A stretch of 64,000 nucleotides of DNA from CAZZKF01 sp964654995 (GTDB lineage: Bacteria > Pseudomonadota > Alphaproteobacteria > CAZZKF01), in the NCBI GenBank assembly GCA_964654995.1, contig CAZZKF010000004.1:1-64000 (forward strand). The letters are read 5' to 3'. This document shows positions 22,341-31,340 of the stretch, one piece after another (the first letter of the stretch is position 1; each line of letters starts with the position of its first letter). Under the pieces are notes generated by a model, which worked only from the letters and a program-made list of their open reading frames with translations, was not told where the DNA came from and ran no database searches. A program made the position numbers and the translations under genes.

Positions 22341-23798
22341 ATGACCGTTCAGACCCTTGTACGCGAGGCCGAGGCCTTGCTGCGGGCCGGGCGCCTCGCC
22401 GAGGCCCAACAGCTCTACCAGCGAATTCTCGCCCGCGAGCCTGCTCACGTCGAGGCGCTCGAGAAGCTCGCTTTCATTGCCCGCGCCGCCGGCCGCCATG
22501 CGGACGCCGCCGATCTGTTTCGCCGGCTCTCCCGCCGCCTGCCCGATGAGCCGCGGGTGCTGGTCAATCTCGGCAATGTGCTGATCGAGGCCGGCGACCA
22601 GGAGGCCGGGCTCGAGGTCCTGGGCGAGGCGGCGGCAAAGGCCCCGGATCTGGCGATCGCCCGGTTTTCCCTCGGCTCGGCCCTGTTGCACGCCGGGCGC
22701 CGGGCCGAAGCCGGCGAACATCTGGAATATGCGGCGCGCCACGACGGCGGCCAGGCAGAGGCCTTTCGCCTGCTGACCTTCGCCCGCGACATTGCCCCTG
22801 ACGATGCGCTCGCCGTGATCATGCGTACCCTGCTGGCGCGCCCCGGGCTGGGGCCGCGCGACCGCCTGCATCTCCATTTCGCGCTCGGCGCCGTGCATGA
22901 CCGGGCGGATGATTTCGATACGGCCTTTTCCCACATCGCCATGGCCAATCGCATCCTCAAACGCGATTGCCGGGTGAAGATCGAGCATTACCGCGCCTAT
23001 TTCGAGGATCTCAAGGCAACCTTTACGCCCGAGCTGATTGAGCGTCTGGCCGGACGCAGCGGGCGCACGCGCCTCACGCCCATCTTTATCGTCGGGCTGC
23101 CGCGCTGCGGATCGACGCTGGTTGAGACCATGCTGTCGCGCCACCCCGAGGTCGGCACGGCCGGCGAGGTCAACTATTTGGCCGAGGAGGTGACCCGCCC
23201 GCTGGTTGCCCGCCCCGGTGCGCAGTTTCCCCAATGTCTGCAAGACACCCGACCGCGCGACCTGGCCCGCCTTGGCGAGGCGTATCTGAAGCGGCTGTCC
23301 GGCCATGCGCCGGGCAAGGGCTGCGTTACCGACAAGAACCTGGCGCAGTTCCAGGTCATCGGGCTGATCCGGGTGGCATTCCCAAACGCCCGCATCCTGC
23401 ATGTGAAGCGCGATCCGCGTGATGTCGGCTGGTCGATCTTTCGCAATTTTTTTCCCGAAAACCTCCCCTTTTACTGCGATCTGGAGGATTTCGGACGCTA
23501 TCACCGGCTGTACCGCGACCTCATGGCCTTCTGGCAGGACCTGTGCCCGGACCTGATTTGCGAGGTGTCCTACGAGGCCCTGGTCGGCGACCCGGAAGCC
23601 GAGATGCGCCGCATCCTCGCCTTCCTCGGGCTCGACTGGGACCCGGCCTGTCTGGAACCGGAGGCCGCCACCCGCCCCATTCGCACGCTCAGCGCGGTGG
23701 CCGCCCGCCAGCCGGTCACGACCGGCGCGGTGGGTGGCTGGAAACGCTATGAGCGCCATCTGGCACCGCTGCTTGGCGCGCTGGGAGCCGAGGCCTGA
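22341..23798 (+). CDS. TPR-repeat sulfotransferase
   Basis: Two-part protein of 485 residues. Residues 1 to about 215 are tetratricopeptide-like helical repeats (for example LAEAQQLYQRILAREPAHVEALEKL). Residues about 248-470 form a P-loop sulfotransferase with the 5'-phosphosulfate loop IVGLPRCGSTLVETMLSRHP and the 3'-phosphate segment ILHVKRDPRDVGWSIFRNFF. Such fusions are known in Alphaproteobacteria and are thought to sulfate proteins or glycans using PAPS. The acceptor cannot be told. No signal peptide is visible, so a cytoplasmic location is likely. It is transcribed away from padR and stands alone. Confidence 0.87.
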   Translation: MTVQTLVREAEALLRAGRLAEAQQLYQRILAREPAHVEALEKLAFIARAAGRHADAADLFRRLSRRLPDEPRVLVNLGNVLIEAGDQEAGLEVLGEAAAKAPDLAIARFSLGSALLHAGRRAEAGEHLEYAARHDGGQAEAFRLLTFARDIAPDDALAVIMRTLLARPGLGPRDRLHLHFALGAVHDRADDFDTAFSHIAMANRILKRDCRVKIEHYRAYFEDLKATFTPELIERLAGRSGRTRLTPIFIVGLPRCGSTLVETMLSRHPEVGTAGEVNYLAEEVTRPLVARPGAQFPQCLQDTRPRDLARLGEAYLKRLSGHAPGKGCVTDKNLAQFQVIGLIRVAFPNARILHVKRDPRDVGWSIFRNFFPENLPFYCDLEDFGRYHRLYRDLMAFWQDLCPDLICEVSYEALVGDPEAEMRRILAFLGLDWDPACLEPEAATRPIRTLSAVAARQPVTTGAVGGWKRYERHLAPLLGALGAEA

Positions 23799-23833
23799 AG
23801 ATGAGGGGACGGGAATCGGTGCGCTCGGGGGAC

Positions 23834-23907
23834 TGGCTGGGGGAGCAGGATTCGAACCTGCACTGGCGGAGTCAGAGTCCGCTGTCCTACCGTTAGACGA
23901 TCCCCCA
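23834..23907 (-). tRNA. tRNA-Gln (anticodon CTG)
   Basis: On the minus strand the 74-base gene folds into a full cloverleaf. The acceptor stem pairs TGGGGGA with TCCCCCA, the anticodon stem GCGGA pairs with TCCGC around loop C-T-CTG-A-C, the T-arm contains GGTTCGAATCC, the discriminator is G, and CCA is encoded. Anticodon CTG reads glutamine codon CAG. Confidence 0.95.
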
Positions 23908-23928
23908 GGGGCCAGCATTCAGAGGCCG

Positions 23929-23958
23929 AACATAGGGACCGGCCGACCCGCTTGTCAA
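23929..23958 (-). promoter_or_regulatory. Promoter of tRNA-Gln
   Basis: On the minus strand a consensus TTGACA (23958-23953) and TATGTT (23934-23929) are 18 bases apart, placing the start of transcription about 15 bases before the tRNA. Confidence 0.65.
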
Positions 23959-24054
23959 CCGCGCGGGCGGGCATGGCGTCACGCTCATGAAGTTGCTAGA
24001 ATTCGCCCCAAGTGGAAGAAAGATGAGCGGGCGAGGGGCCCCGGATTTAAAGAT

Positions 24055-25101
24055 ATGACTCAAGACCGGAGGCAGGCAGGGACGGCGGGCCCGGCGCGGC
24101 GCGGCTGCAAGGGCGGGCCGTGGCGCCGGCGCAATCGTCCGGTCTACGGCGCCGTCGATCTCGGCTCCAACAATTGCCGGCTTTTGATCGCGATTCCGTG
24201 CCGCGACCGGCCCAAGATCATCGATGCCTTTTCCCGAATCGTCCGCCTCGGCGAAGGCGTCGGCGAGACCAGCGCACTGTCGCCGGCGGCGATGGACCGG
24301 GCGATTACGGCGCTGCAGATCTGCCGCAGCAAGATGGCCCGGCGCGGGGTTCAGCGCATGCGCTGTATCGCCACCGCCGCCTGCCGCGAGGCCGACAACG
24401 CTGCGGCCTTCGTTGCCCGCGTGCGGGGCGAGACCGGCCTTGACCTCGAAATCATCGATCCGGAGGAAGAAGCCCGCCTGGCGGTCGCCAGTTGCCGCGA
24501 GCTGCTCGACCTCGAGGCCGGCGAGGCGGTGGTCTTCGATATCGGCGGCGGCAGCACCGAAATCATCCGGGTGCGGGCCGATGTCTGCGGCGAGCCCGAA
24601 GTCGTGTGGTGGAGCTCCTTGCCGTTCGGGGTGATCACGCTGTCCGAGCGCTTCGCCCACGATCGCATGAGCCCGGACGACTTCGAGGCCATGATCGGCG
24701 AGGCCCGGCGCCTGATGGTGCCGGTGCGCGAAAACGACGGTTTTGACGCAAACGGTGGTGATCTGCGGTTTCTCGGCACCTCGGGGACGATCACCACCAT
24801 TGCCGGCGTGCACTTGGGCCTCGCGCGTTACAACCGCAGCCGGGTCGACGGCCTGACCCTGAGCGCCCCGGAGATCGACGCGGTGACCGACCGGCTGGCC
24901 GCCATGACCTGTGCCGAACGGGCCGCCGAGCCGTGCATCGGGCCGGAGCGCGCCGACATGGTGCTGGCCGGCTGTGCGATTCTGGAAGCAATGAAACGGC
25001 TGTGGGACTTTTCGCAGCTGCGGGTCGCCGACCGGGGCCTGCGTGAGGGCATTCTTCTCGACCTGATGCAGGCCGACGGCCGCCTGCGCCGGGCGAGCTA
25101 G
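24055..25101 (+). CDS. Ppx/GppA-family phosphatase
   Basis: Acetate kinase/Hsp70-fold hydrolase of the exopolyphosphatase/guanosine pentaphosphatase family. The 348-residue protein has the phosphate-1 motif AVDLGSNNCRLLIA, the adenosine/phosphate-2 motif VVFDIGGGSTEII, and GTSGTITTIAGVHLGL. It is the short type lacking the HD-like C-terminal domain. It may degrade polyphosphate or pppGpp; sequence alone does not decide. The start ATG 24055 has only a weak upstream site. rlmE starts six bases after its stop, so the two are co-transcribed, a pairing common in Alphaproteobacteria. Confidence 0.9.
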   Translation: MTQDRRQAGTAGPARRGCKGGPWRRRNRPVYGAVDLGSNNCRLLIAIPCRDRPKIIDAFSRIVRLGEGVGETSALSPAAMDRAITALQICRSKMARRGVQRMRCIATAACREADNAAAFVARVRGETGLDLEIIDPEEEARLAVASCRELLDLEAGEAVVFDIGGGSTEIIRVRADVCGEPEVVWWSSLPFGVITLSERFAHDRMSPDDFEAMIGEARRLMVPVRENDGFDANGGDLRFLGTSGTITTIAGVHLGLARYNRSRVDGLTLSAPEIDAVTDRLAAMTCAERAAEPCIGPERADMVLAGCAILEAMKRLWDFSQLRVADRGLREGILLDLMQADGRLRRAS

Positions 25102-25107
25102 GCTTCG

Positions 25108-25806
25108 ATGGCCCGCAAGACCCGCCGCGGCAAGCGGCCAGCCGGCGGCGAGGGCCGCGAGCTTCACCGCCGGGTGCGCACGGCGCGCGGCCGTCGCCTG
25201 TCCTCGACCCGCTGGCTCGAGCGCCAGCTCAACGATCCCTATGTCGCCGCCGCCAAACGCCAGGGCTATCGCTCGCGGGCCGCCTTCAAGCTCATCGAGC
25301 TGGATGACCGCTTCCATATCCTGCGCCGCGGTGCCCGGGTGGTCGATCTTGGTGCTGCGCCGGGCGGCTGGACCCAGGTGGCGATGGAGCGGGTCGGGCG
25401 CCAGGGCGCGGTTCTGGCCGTCGACTGCAACCCGATGGATGCGATCGCCGGGGTGGAGATGCTCACCCTCGACATTCTCGATGCCGGCACGGCGGAGGCG
25501 ATCATGGCGGCGCTCGACGGCCCGGTCGACGTGGTGCTCTCCGACATGGCGGCGCCGGCCACCGGCAACAAGAGCGCCGATCACCTGCGCATCATCGCGC
25601 TGTGCGAGGCGGCGGCCGATCTCGCTTGCGCGATACTGGCGCCCGGCGGGGCCTTCGTCTGCAAGGTGCTGAAAGGTGGCACCGAAGCCGAGCTGCTGGC
25701 GCGGCTCAAGCGCTGTTTTGCCCAGGTCCGCCACGCCAAGCCGGCGGCAAGCCGCCCGGAATCCGCCGAGTCCTATCTGGTCGCCAGCGGCTTTCGCGGG
25801 GAGTGA
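25108..25806 (+). CDS. rlmE: 23S rRNA (uridine-2'-O) methyltransferase RlmE
   Basis: Heat-shock rRNA methylase (RrmJ/FtsJ) that methylates the 2'-O of U2552 in 23S rRNA with AdoMet. The 232-residue product has a basic N-terminal extension, the AdoMet loop VVDLGAAPGGWTQVA and the K-D-K-E tetrad: K61 in RSRAAFKL, Asp in VVLSDMAAP, Lys in FVCKVLKGG and Glu in SRPESAESY. It starts six bases after ppx/gppA; guaB follows after 100 bases. Confidence 0.95.
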   Translation: MARKTRRGKRPAGGEGRELHRRVRTARGRRLSSTRWLERQLNDPYVAAAKRQGYRSRAAFKLIELDDRFHILRRGARVVDLGAAPGGWTQVAMERVGRQGAVLAVDCNPMDAIAGVEMLTLDILDAGTAEAIMAALDGPVDVVLSDMAAPATGNKSADHLRIIALCEAAADLACAILAPGGAFVCKVLKGGTEAELLARLKRCFAQVRHAKPAASRPESAESYLVASGFRGE

Positions 25807-25906
25807 TGGCGTCCGCCCCCGGCCGTGTTGCAAATGCCGCCCATGGGGCTACCATTCCGGGCCGAGCCGTGGCATAGTCCGCGCCATTCAGACGCGAGGA
25901 GGAACC

Positions 25907-27382
25907 ATGGAGATTCGCGAAGCCCTTACCTTCGACGACGTCCTTCTGGTGCCTGCCGAATCCTCGGTGCTGCCGGGCGACGTCGAAACCGGGACCGCGA
26001 TCTCGCGCACCGTCCGTCTTGGCATCCCCCTGATGTCGGCGGCCATGGACACGGTGACCGAAAGCGAACTCGCCATTGCCATGGCGCAAAGCGGCGGTAT
26101 CGGCGTCATTCACCGTAATCTCGATCCCCAGGCCCAGGCCGAAGAGGTCCGCCGGGTCAAGAAATTCGAATCCGGCATGGTCGTCAATCCGGTGACCATC
26201 GGCCCCGACCAGCCGCTGGTCGACGCGCTGGATTTGATGAGCACCCACAACATTTCCGGCATCCCGGTGGTCGAACGTGCGCCTGGCGCGATCAATGGCC
26301 GGCTGGTCGGGATCATCACCAACCGCGACGTGCGCTTCGCCACCGATGTCCGCCAGCCGGTGCGCGAGCTGATGACCAAGGACAATCTGGTCACCGTGCG
26401 CGAGACGGTGGACATGGACGAGGCCAAGAAGCTCCTCCATCAGCACCGCATCGAGAAGCTGGTGGTGGTCGACGACGCCTATCACTGCATCGGCCTGATT
26501 ACGGTCAAGGACATCGAAAAGGCGCGCCTGCATCCCAACGCCTGCAAGGACGAAAAGGGCCGGCTGCGGGTCGCCGCCGCGACCACCGTCGGACGTGCCG
26601 GGCTCGAGCGGGCCGAAGCCCTGATCGATGCCGAATGCGATGTCATCGTCCTCGATACCGCCCACGGCCATTCGACCCGGGTGCTCAAGGCCGTGGGCGA
26701 CATCAAGAAACTGAGCAATTACGTCCAGGTGATGGCCGGCAATGTCGCCACCGCCGAGGGTGCCAGGGCCTTGATTGACGCTGGCGCCGATGCCGTCAAG
26801 GTCGGCGTCGGCCCGGGCTCGATCTGCACCACCCGAATCGTTGCCGGCGTCGGCATGCCGCAGCTCACCGCCATTCGCGACGCTGCCACCGCGTGCCGCA
26901 AGAAGGGTGTGCCGCTGGTCGCCGACGGCGGCATCCGGACCTCGGGCGATATCGCCAAGGCGCTGGCTGCCGGGGCGGATGCGGTGATGATCGGCTCGCT
27001 GCTGGCCGGCACCCAGGAAGCGCCAGGCGAGGTGTTTCTCTATCAGGGCCGCTCCTACAAGGCGTACCGCGGCATGGGCTCGGTCGGCGCCATGGCGCGG
27101 GGCTCGGCCGACCGCTATTTCCAGGAAGACATCAAGGACGAGCTGAAGCTGGTTCCCGAAGGCGTCGAGGGCCAGGTGCCGTACAAGGGCTCGGCCGAAA
27201 AGGTGCTCCATCAACTGGTCGGCGGCCTGCGCGCGGCGATGGGCTATACGGGCTGCAAAAACATCACGGAACTGCACAAAAAGGCACAATTCGTGCGCAT
27301 TTCCGGCGCCGGTTTGCGCGAAAGTCACGTTCATGACGTGGTGATTACCCGTGAATCCCCGAATTATCCGGAGACCGGCTGA
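25907..27382 (+). CDS. guaB: Inosine-5'-monophosphate dehydrogenase
   Basis: Oxidises IMP to XMP with NAD in guanine nucleotide synthesis. The 491-residue protein has the start EIREALTFDDVLLVPA, two CBS domains inserted at about 95-205, the catalytic loop GPGSICTTR with C307, the IMP-binding DGGIRTSGDIAKAL and the flap. The start ATG 25907 sits behind a good GAGGAGGA site; open frame upstream is antisense-free but not conserved. guaA lies 1.4 kb downstream on the same strand with an RNA methylase gene between. Confidence 0.97.
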   Translation: MEIREALTFDDVLLVPAESSVLPGDVETGTAISRTVRLGIPLMSAAMDTVTESELAIAMAQSGGIGVIHRNLDPQAQAEEVRRVKKFESGMVVNPVTIGPDQPLVDALDLMSTHNISGIPVVERAPGAINGRLVGIITNRDVRFATDVRQPVRELMTKDNLVTVRETVDMDEAKKLLHQHRIEKLVVVDDAYHCIGLITVKDIEKARLHPNACKDEKGRLRVAAATTVGRAGLERAEALIDAECDVIVLDTAHGHSTRVLKAVGDIKKLSNYVQVMAGNVATAEGARALIDAGADAVKVGVGPGSICTTRIVAGVGMPQLTAIRDAATACRKKGVPLVADGGIRTSGDIAKALAAGADAVMIGSLLAGTQEAPGEVFLYQGRSYKAYRGMGSVGAMARGSADRYFQEDIKDELKLVPEGVEGQVPYKGSAEKVLHQLVGGLRAAMGYTGCKNITELHKKAQFVRISGAGLRESHVHDVVITRESPNYPETG

Positions 27383-27427
27383 CTTGGCCGAGACACCGGG
27401 TGGCGGGGCCCGGATGCGGCCCGCGCC

Positions 27428-28753
27428 GTGACCCCCGGCGCCCGCCTGCAGGCGGTTCTCGATATCCTCGATCAGATTTTGGGGACCGGCGAAGCGGGCG
27501 CGCCGGCCGCCGATCGCGCCATCGCCGATTATTTCCGCAGCCGGCGTTATGCCGGCGCCAAGGACCGGGCGGCGATCGCCGATCGGCTCTATCGGATCGT
27601 GCGCGGGCGCGGGGCATTGGTCTGGCGGCTGCAGCAGGCGGGCGAGGCGAGCGCGACCCCGCGCGCCCTGCTCCTCGCCGATCTGGCGACGGGCGGGAAG
27701 GGGGATGACGAGATCGCCGCCCTGTTTTCCGGCACCGGCTATGCCCCGGCGCCTTTGAGTACGGAGGAGCGCCGGCTGCTCGCCCGGTTGCTCGCAACCC
27801 CGCCCGCACCGCCGCCGGACTGGGCGCGGCTCAATTACCGCGAAGAGCTGGACGCCATGCTCAAGCGCCGCTTTGCCGGGCGCTTCGAGGAAGAGATGGC
27901 GGCGCTGGCGAACCGCGCGCCCCTGGATGTGCGGGTCAATGCGCTCAAGACCACGCACGAGGCGGTGATCGCCCGCCTGACCCGCGAGGCCGGCATCGAG
28001 GCCCATCCGACGCCGTTGGCGCCCTTTGCCCTGCGGCTGCCGGCGGGCACGGCGGTCCGTCGCACCCCGGCCTGGCGGCGCGGGATGATCGAGGTGCAGG
28101 ACGTTGGCGCGCAGGTCGCCGCCCGCCTCGTCGATGCCCGGCCCGGCCAGCAGGTGGTCGACTTCGCCGCCGGTGCCGGCGGCAAGACCCTGGCGCTCGC
28201 CGCCGACATGAACAACACGGGCCAGATCTACGCGCTCGATCGCAGTCGCGCGCGGCTGGCTCCGATTCGCGCCCGCCTCGAGCGCGCCGGCGTGCGCAAC
28301 ACCCAGATCGGTGTGGTGGATGACAAGACTCTGCGCCAGCTTGAAGGCCGCATGGACCGGGTGCTGGTGGACGCACCGTGCTCGGGCTCGGGCACCTGGC
28401 GGCGCACTCCCGATCTGCGCTGGCGCTACGGCGCTGACGACATTGCCGGGCTGGCCGCCCGCCAAAGGGCGTTGCTTGATGAGGCGGCGCGGCTGGTGGC
28501 GCCCGGCGGCCGGCTGATCTATGTGACGTGCTCCCTGTTCGCCGAGGAAAATGAAGACGTGATCGGCGCTTTTCTTGCGCACCGACCGGAGTTTGCGCCG
28601 CTTCCCTTTGCCCGGGTCTGGCCCGAGGTGCTGACCGGCGAGCCGCCGGAGACCGCCGCACTCACCCCGGAATCCCTGCAGCTCACGCCGGCGCGCCACG
28701 GCTGCGACGGCTTTTTCATTGCCATCCTTGCGCGCCGTGAGGCGGACGGGTAG
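27428..28753 (+). CDS. RsmB-family RNA (cytosine-5) methyltransferase
   Basis: NOL1/NOP2/Sun-type methylase. The 441-residue product has an N-terminal NusB-like helical region (about 1-130), then the AdoMet domain with VVDFAAGAGGKTLALAADM, the motif IV catalytic segment VDAPCSGSGTWRR and motif VI YVTCSLFAEEN, giving the two conserved cysteines. This matches RsmB (m5C967 of 16S rRNA) in plan, but relatives with other targets exist. The start is GTG 27428. It is inserted between guaB and guaA, 45 bases after guaB and 10 before guaA. Confidence 0.88.
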   Translation: MTPGARLQAVLDILDQILGTGEAGAPAADRAIADYFRSRRYAGAKDRAAIADRLYRIVRGRGALVWRLQQAGEASATPRALLLADLATGGKGDDEIAALFSGTGYAPAPLSTEERRLLARLLATPPAPPPDWARLNYREELDAMLKRRFAGRFEEEMAALANRAPLDVRVNALKTTHEAVIARLTREAGIEAHPTPLAPFALRLPAGTAVRRTPAWRRGMIEVQDVGAQVAARLVDARPGQQVVDFAAGAGGKTLALAADMNNTGQIYALDRSRARLAPIRARLERAGVRNTQIGVVDDKTLRQLEGRMDRVLVDAPCSGSGTWRRTPDLRWRYGADDIAGLAARQRALLDEAARLVAPGGRLIYVTCSLFAEENEDVIGAFLAHRPEFAPLPFARVWPEVLTGEPPETAALTPESLQLTPARHGCDGFFIAILARREADG

Positions 28754-28763
28754 GTTGCCGGCC

Positions 28764-30311
28764 ATGACGGAACGCGTGCTCATCGTCGATTTCGGATCGC
28801 AGGTCACCCAGTTGATTGCGCGCCGGGTGCGCGAATGCGGGGTCTATTCGGAAATCGTGCCGTATAACCGGGTCGACGAGGTGCTCGACGCCTTCGCCCC
28901 GCGCGCGGTGATCCTCTCGGGCGGGCCGGCCTCGGTGATCGATGCCGGCACGCCGCGGGCCCCTGAGCGCCTGTTCGAGCTCGGCATTCCGGTCCTCGGC
29001 ATCTGCTATGGCCAGCAGGTTTTGTGTGCGCAACTCGGCGGCACGGTGGAAAAGGCCGAATTTCGCGAGTTCGGCCGCGCCTTTCTGGACGTGACCGAAC
29101 ATTGCGCCCTGTTCGACGGCGTCTGGGAGCCGGGCCGCCGCGTCCAGGTGTGGATGAGCCACGGCGATACGGTGACCGCGATTCCACAAGGCTTCCGCGT
29201 CGTCGGGGTGAGTGAGAACGCACCCTTCGCCGCCATTGCCGACGATGAACGCCGGTTCTACGGTCTGCAGTTTCACCCCGAGGTGGTGCATACCCCCGAT
29301 GGCGCCAAACTGCTGGCCAATTTCGTCCGCCGCGTCGCCGGCTGCAAGGGCGACTGGAGCATGGCCGCCTTTCGCGACACCAAGATCGCCGAAATTCGCC
29401 GCCAGGTGGGCAAGGGCCGGGTGATCTGCGGGCTCTCGGGCGGGGTCGATTCGGCGGTGGTGGCGATGCTCCTCCACGAAGCGATCGGCGAGCAGCTCAC
29501 CTGCGTCTTTGTCGATACCGGCCTGTTGCGGGCCGGCGAGGCCGATCAGGTGGTCACCGTCTTTCGTGACCATTACAACATCGCGCTGGTCCATCACGAC
29601 GCCTCGGATCTGTTTCTGGCCAAGCTCGCGGGCGTGCGCGACCCGGAGGAGAAACGCAAGATCATCGGCGCCACCTTCATCGATGTCTTCGAGCGCGAGG
29701 CCAAAGAGGCCGGCGGCGCCGATTTCCTCGCCCAGGGCACGCTTTATCCGGATGTCATCGAATCGGTGTCCTTCGATGGCGGGCCCAGCGTCACCATCAA
29801 ATCGCACCACAACGTCGGCGGCCTGCCGGAGCGCATGAACATGGCGCTGATCGAGCCCTTGCGCGAGCTGTTCAAGGACGAGGTGCGGGTTTTGGGGCGC
29901 GAGCTGGGCCTGCCCGAAGCCATGGTCGGCCGCCATCCGTTTCCTGGCCCCGGCCTGGCCATCCGCATCCCCGGCGAGGTGACGCGCGACAAGCTCGATA
30001 TTCTGCGCCAGGCCGACCGCATCTATCTCGAGGAAATCCGCAACCACGGCCTTTACGACGCGATCTGGCAGGCGTTTGCCGTCCTGCTGCCGGTGCGCAC
30101 GGTGGGCGTCATGGGCGACGAGCGCACCTATGACTATGTCTGCGCCCTGCGCGCGGTGACCTCTTCCGACGGCATGACCGCCGACTCCTTCGCCTTCGAC
30201 CATGAATTCCTGTCCGGCGTGGCGACCCGCATCATCAACGAGGTGCGAGGCATCAACCGGGTGGTCTATGACGTGACCTCAAAGCCGCCCGGAACCATAG
30301 AGTGGGAATAA
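28764..30311 (+). CDS. guaA: GMP synthase (glutamine-hydrolysing)
   Basis: Aminates XMP to GMP. The 515-residue protein has a class I glutaminase domain (about 1-195; nucleophile C81 in GICYGQQ, His/Glu in LQFHPEVVHT), an ATP-pyrophosphatase domain with the P-loop GLSGGVDSAV, and the C-terminal dimerisation domain ending TSKPPGTIEWE. The start ATG 28764 is ten bases after the rsmB-like gene. It is the last housekeeping gene before the accessory stretch at 30312. Confidence 0.97.
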   Translation: MTERVLIVDFGSQVTQLIARRVRECGVYSEIVPYNRVDEVLDAFAPRAVILSGGPASVIDAGTPRAPERLFELGIPVLGICYGQQVLCAQLGGTVEKAEFREFGRAFLDVTEHCALFDGVWEPGRRVQVWMSHGDTVTAIPQGFRVVGVSENAPFAAIADDERRFYGLQFHPEVVHTPDGAKLLANFVRRVAGCKGDWSMAAFRDTKIAEIRRQVGKGRVICGLSGGVDSAVVAMLLHEAIGEQLTCVFVDTGLLRAGEADQVVTVFRDHYNIALVHHDASDLFLAKLAGVRDPEEKRKIIGATFIDVFEREAKEAGGADFLAQGTLYPDVIESVSFDGGPSVTIKSHHNVGGLPERMNMALIEPLRELFKDEVRVLGRELGLPEAMVGRHPFPGPGLAIRIPGEVTRDKLDILRQADRIYLEEIRNHGLYDAIWQAFAVLLPVRTVGVMGDERTYDYVCALRAVTSSDGMTADSFAFDHEFLSGVATRIINEVRGINRVVYDVTSKPPGTIEWE

Positions 30312-30361
30312 AATCAGATTGTTACGTCATGATTATGATGTGATGCCTTTATTGCATTTGT

Positions 30362-30373
30362 GGGGTCGGAGCC
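30362..30373 (+). repeat. GGGGTC-type motif, copy 1 (inverted relative to copies 2 and 3)
   Basis: GGGGTCGGAGCC matches the reverse complement of copy 2 (31253-31264) in 11 of 12 positions. It lies 33 bases before the pseudogene start. Motifs of this kind are frequent in proteobacterial REP-like elements; that assignment is from memory. Confidence 0.4.
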
Positions 30374-30405
30374 GTTGTTGCGACAGCTCGTCGAGGTTCT
30401 GACGC

Positions 30406-31238
30406 ATGCTGACGACTGTTCTGCTCCTGTCATTTGTTCTGGTCGGATCAACTCTTTTTGCCTTGCGCCTTTATGATCATCGGGCGGATTGCGCGGCCAT
30501 GAAGCGGCTTGCGTCCATGCAGCCGGCACGGCCCGCGTGCTTTGATCCCGAGATGATCGCCGACCTGCCGGAGCTCGCCCGTCGGTATTTTCTCTATACG
30601 ATAGAACCAGGCACACCACTCTATACGGTGGCCAACATCACCATGGCGGGACGGTTTGGGATGGGGACAAAAAACAAGCCCGGCTATCTTGATATGACGG
30701 CGACGCAGACCCTGGCCCTGCCTGCGGGATTTGTCTGGAAAATGCGCGCCCGACGCGGCCTGATAACTCTATCGGGCTCGGACAGTGAACGCTGGACACG
30801 GTTCTGACTGGTCGGGCTGCTACCTGTGGCGCGTATGGGTGGAGACCAGGATCATGCCCGCTCGGCATTCGGACGCTATGTGGCCGAGGCCCTGTTCTGG
30901 ACCCCCGCCGCAGTTTTGCCCGGTTCCGGTGTGAGTTGGGAGGGGTTGGGGGAAAATTGCGCCAGACTCACCGTCAGGCATCAGGGGGCGTCGCGGTCCG
31001 TCGATGTCACAGTGGCGCCGGACGGTCAGCCCACTCAGGTCAGCTTTGAGCGATGGAGCAATGCCAATCCCGAAAGCAGTACCGGCTGCAGTCTTTCGGG
31101 GGTTTTCTCTCCGAGTTTCGATGCTTCGACGGCTTCCATTTGCCCACACATGTGGAAGCGGGCGACCATTTTGGCACAGAGCTCTATTTTCCATTTTTCG
31201 TGGCGAATGTGACAGATGTCGAATTTCCCCACGATTGA
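30406..31238 (+). pseudogene. DUF6544-like gene, broken by one stop and one frameshift
   Basis: A DUF6544-type protein can be read across three open segments. Segment 1 (30406-30804) has an N-terminal membrane helix, DLPELARRYFLYTIEPGTPL and ends GSDSERWTRF. A TGA at 30805-30807 sits where relatives have Trp; the same frame continues LVGLLPVARMGG through RSAFGRYVAEALFWTPAAVLPG. Near 31073-31076 one base of an A-run is missing. Restoring it joins RWSNANPE to KQYRLQSFGGFLSEFR and runs to the stop at 31236-31238, ending HFGTELYFPFFVANVTDVEFPHD. The span is 833 bases, so exactly one added base gives a 277-residue protein. The two lesions are independent, which argues for decay or two assembly errors. 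Family recognition is from memory. Confidence 0.75.
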
Positions 31239-31251
31239 ATCGAAATGTTGA

Positions 31252-31267
31252 GGGCTCTGACCCCTTT
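31252..31267 (-). repeat. GGGGTC-type motif, copy 2
   Basis: GGGCTCTGACCCCTTT lies 14 bases after the pseudogene stop. It matches copy 3 (32580-32595) in 14 of 16 positions in the same orientation, and the reverse complement of copy 1. Confidence 0.45.
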
Positions 31268-31295
31268 ACGAGCGTCGCGTAATCCGCCGAATGCC

Positions 31296-31340
31296 TGTAT
31301 CGGGATACATCCGGCGCAATACGCTTCGCTACTACGCCGG
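31296..31340. repeat. REP-like hairpins at the 3' end of the PEP-CTERM gene
   Basis: TGTATC-GG-GATACA (31296-31309) is followed by CCGGCG...CGCCGG (31311-31316 and 31335-31340) around CAATACGCTTCGCTACTA. This closely resembles the ACGCTTCGCT-centred REP hairpins seen in many Proteobacteria. The right arm covers the stop codon of the PEP-CTERM gene, so it could also end that transcript. Confidence 0.5.

Noticed and set aside
25706..28807. A 1033-codon open frame antisense to guaB and the rsmB-like gene
   Set aside because: Low-complexity His/Arg/Gly-rich product covering well-recognised genes on the other strand.
30805..30807. TGA read as selenocysteine in the DUF6544-like gene
   Set aside because: The position corresponds to Trp in the family, there is no visible SECIS-like hairpin just after it, and a second lesion lies downstream.
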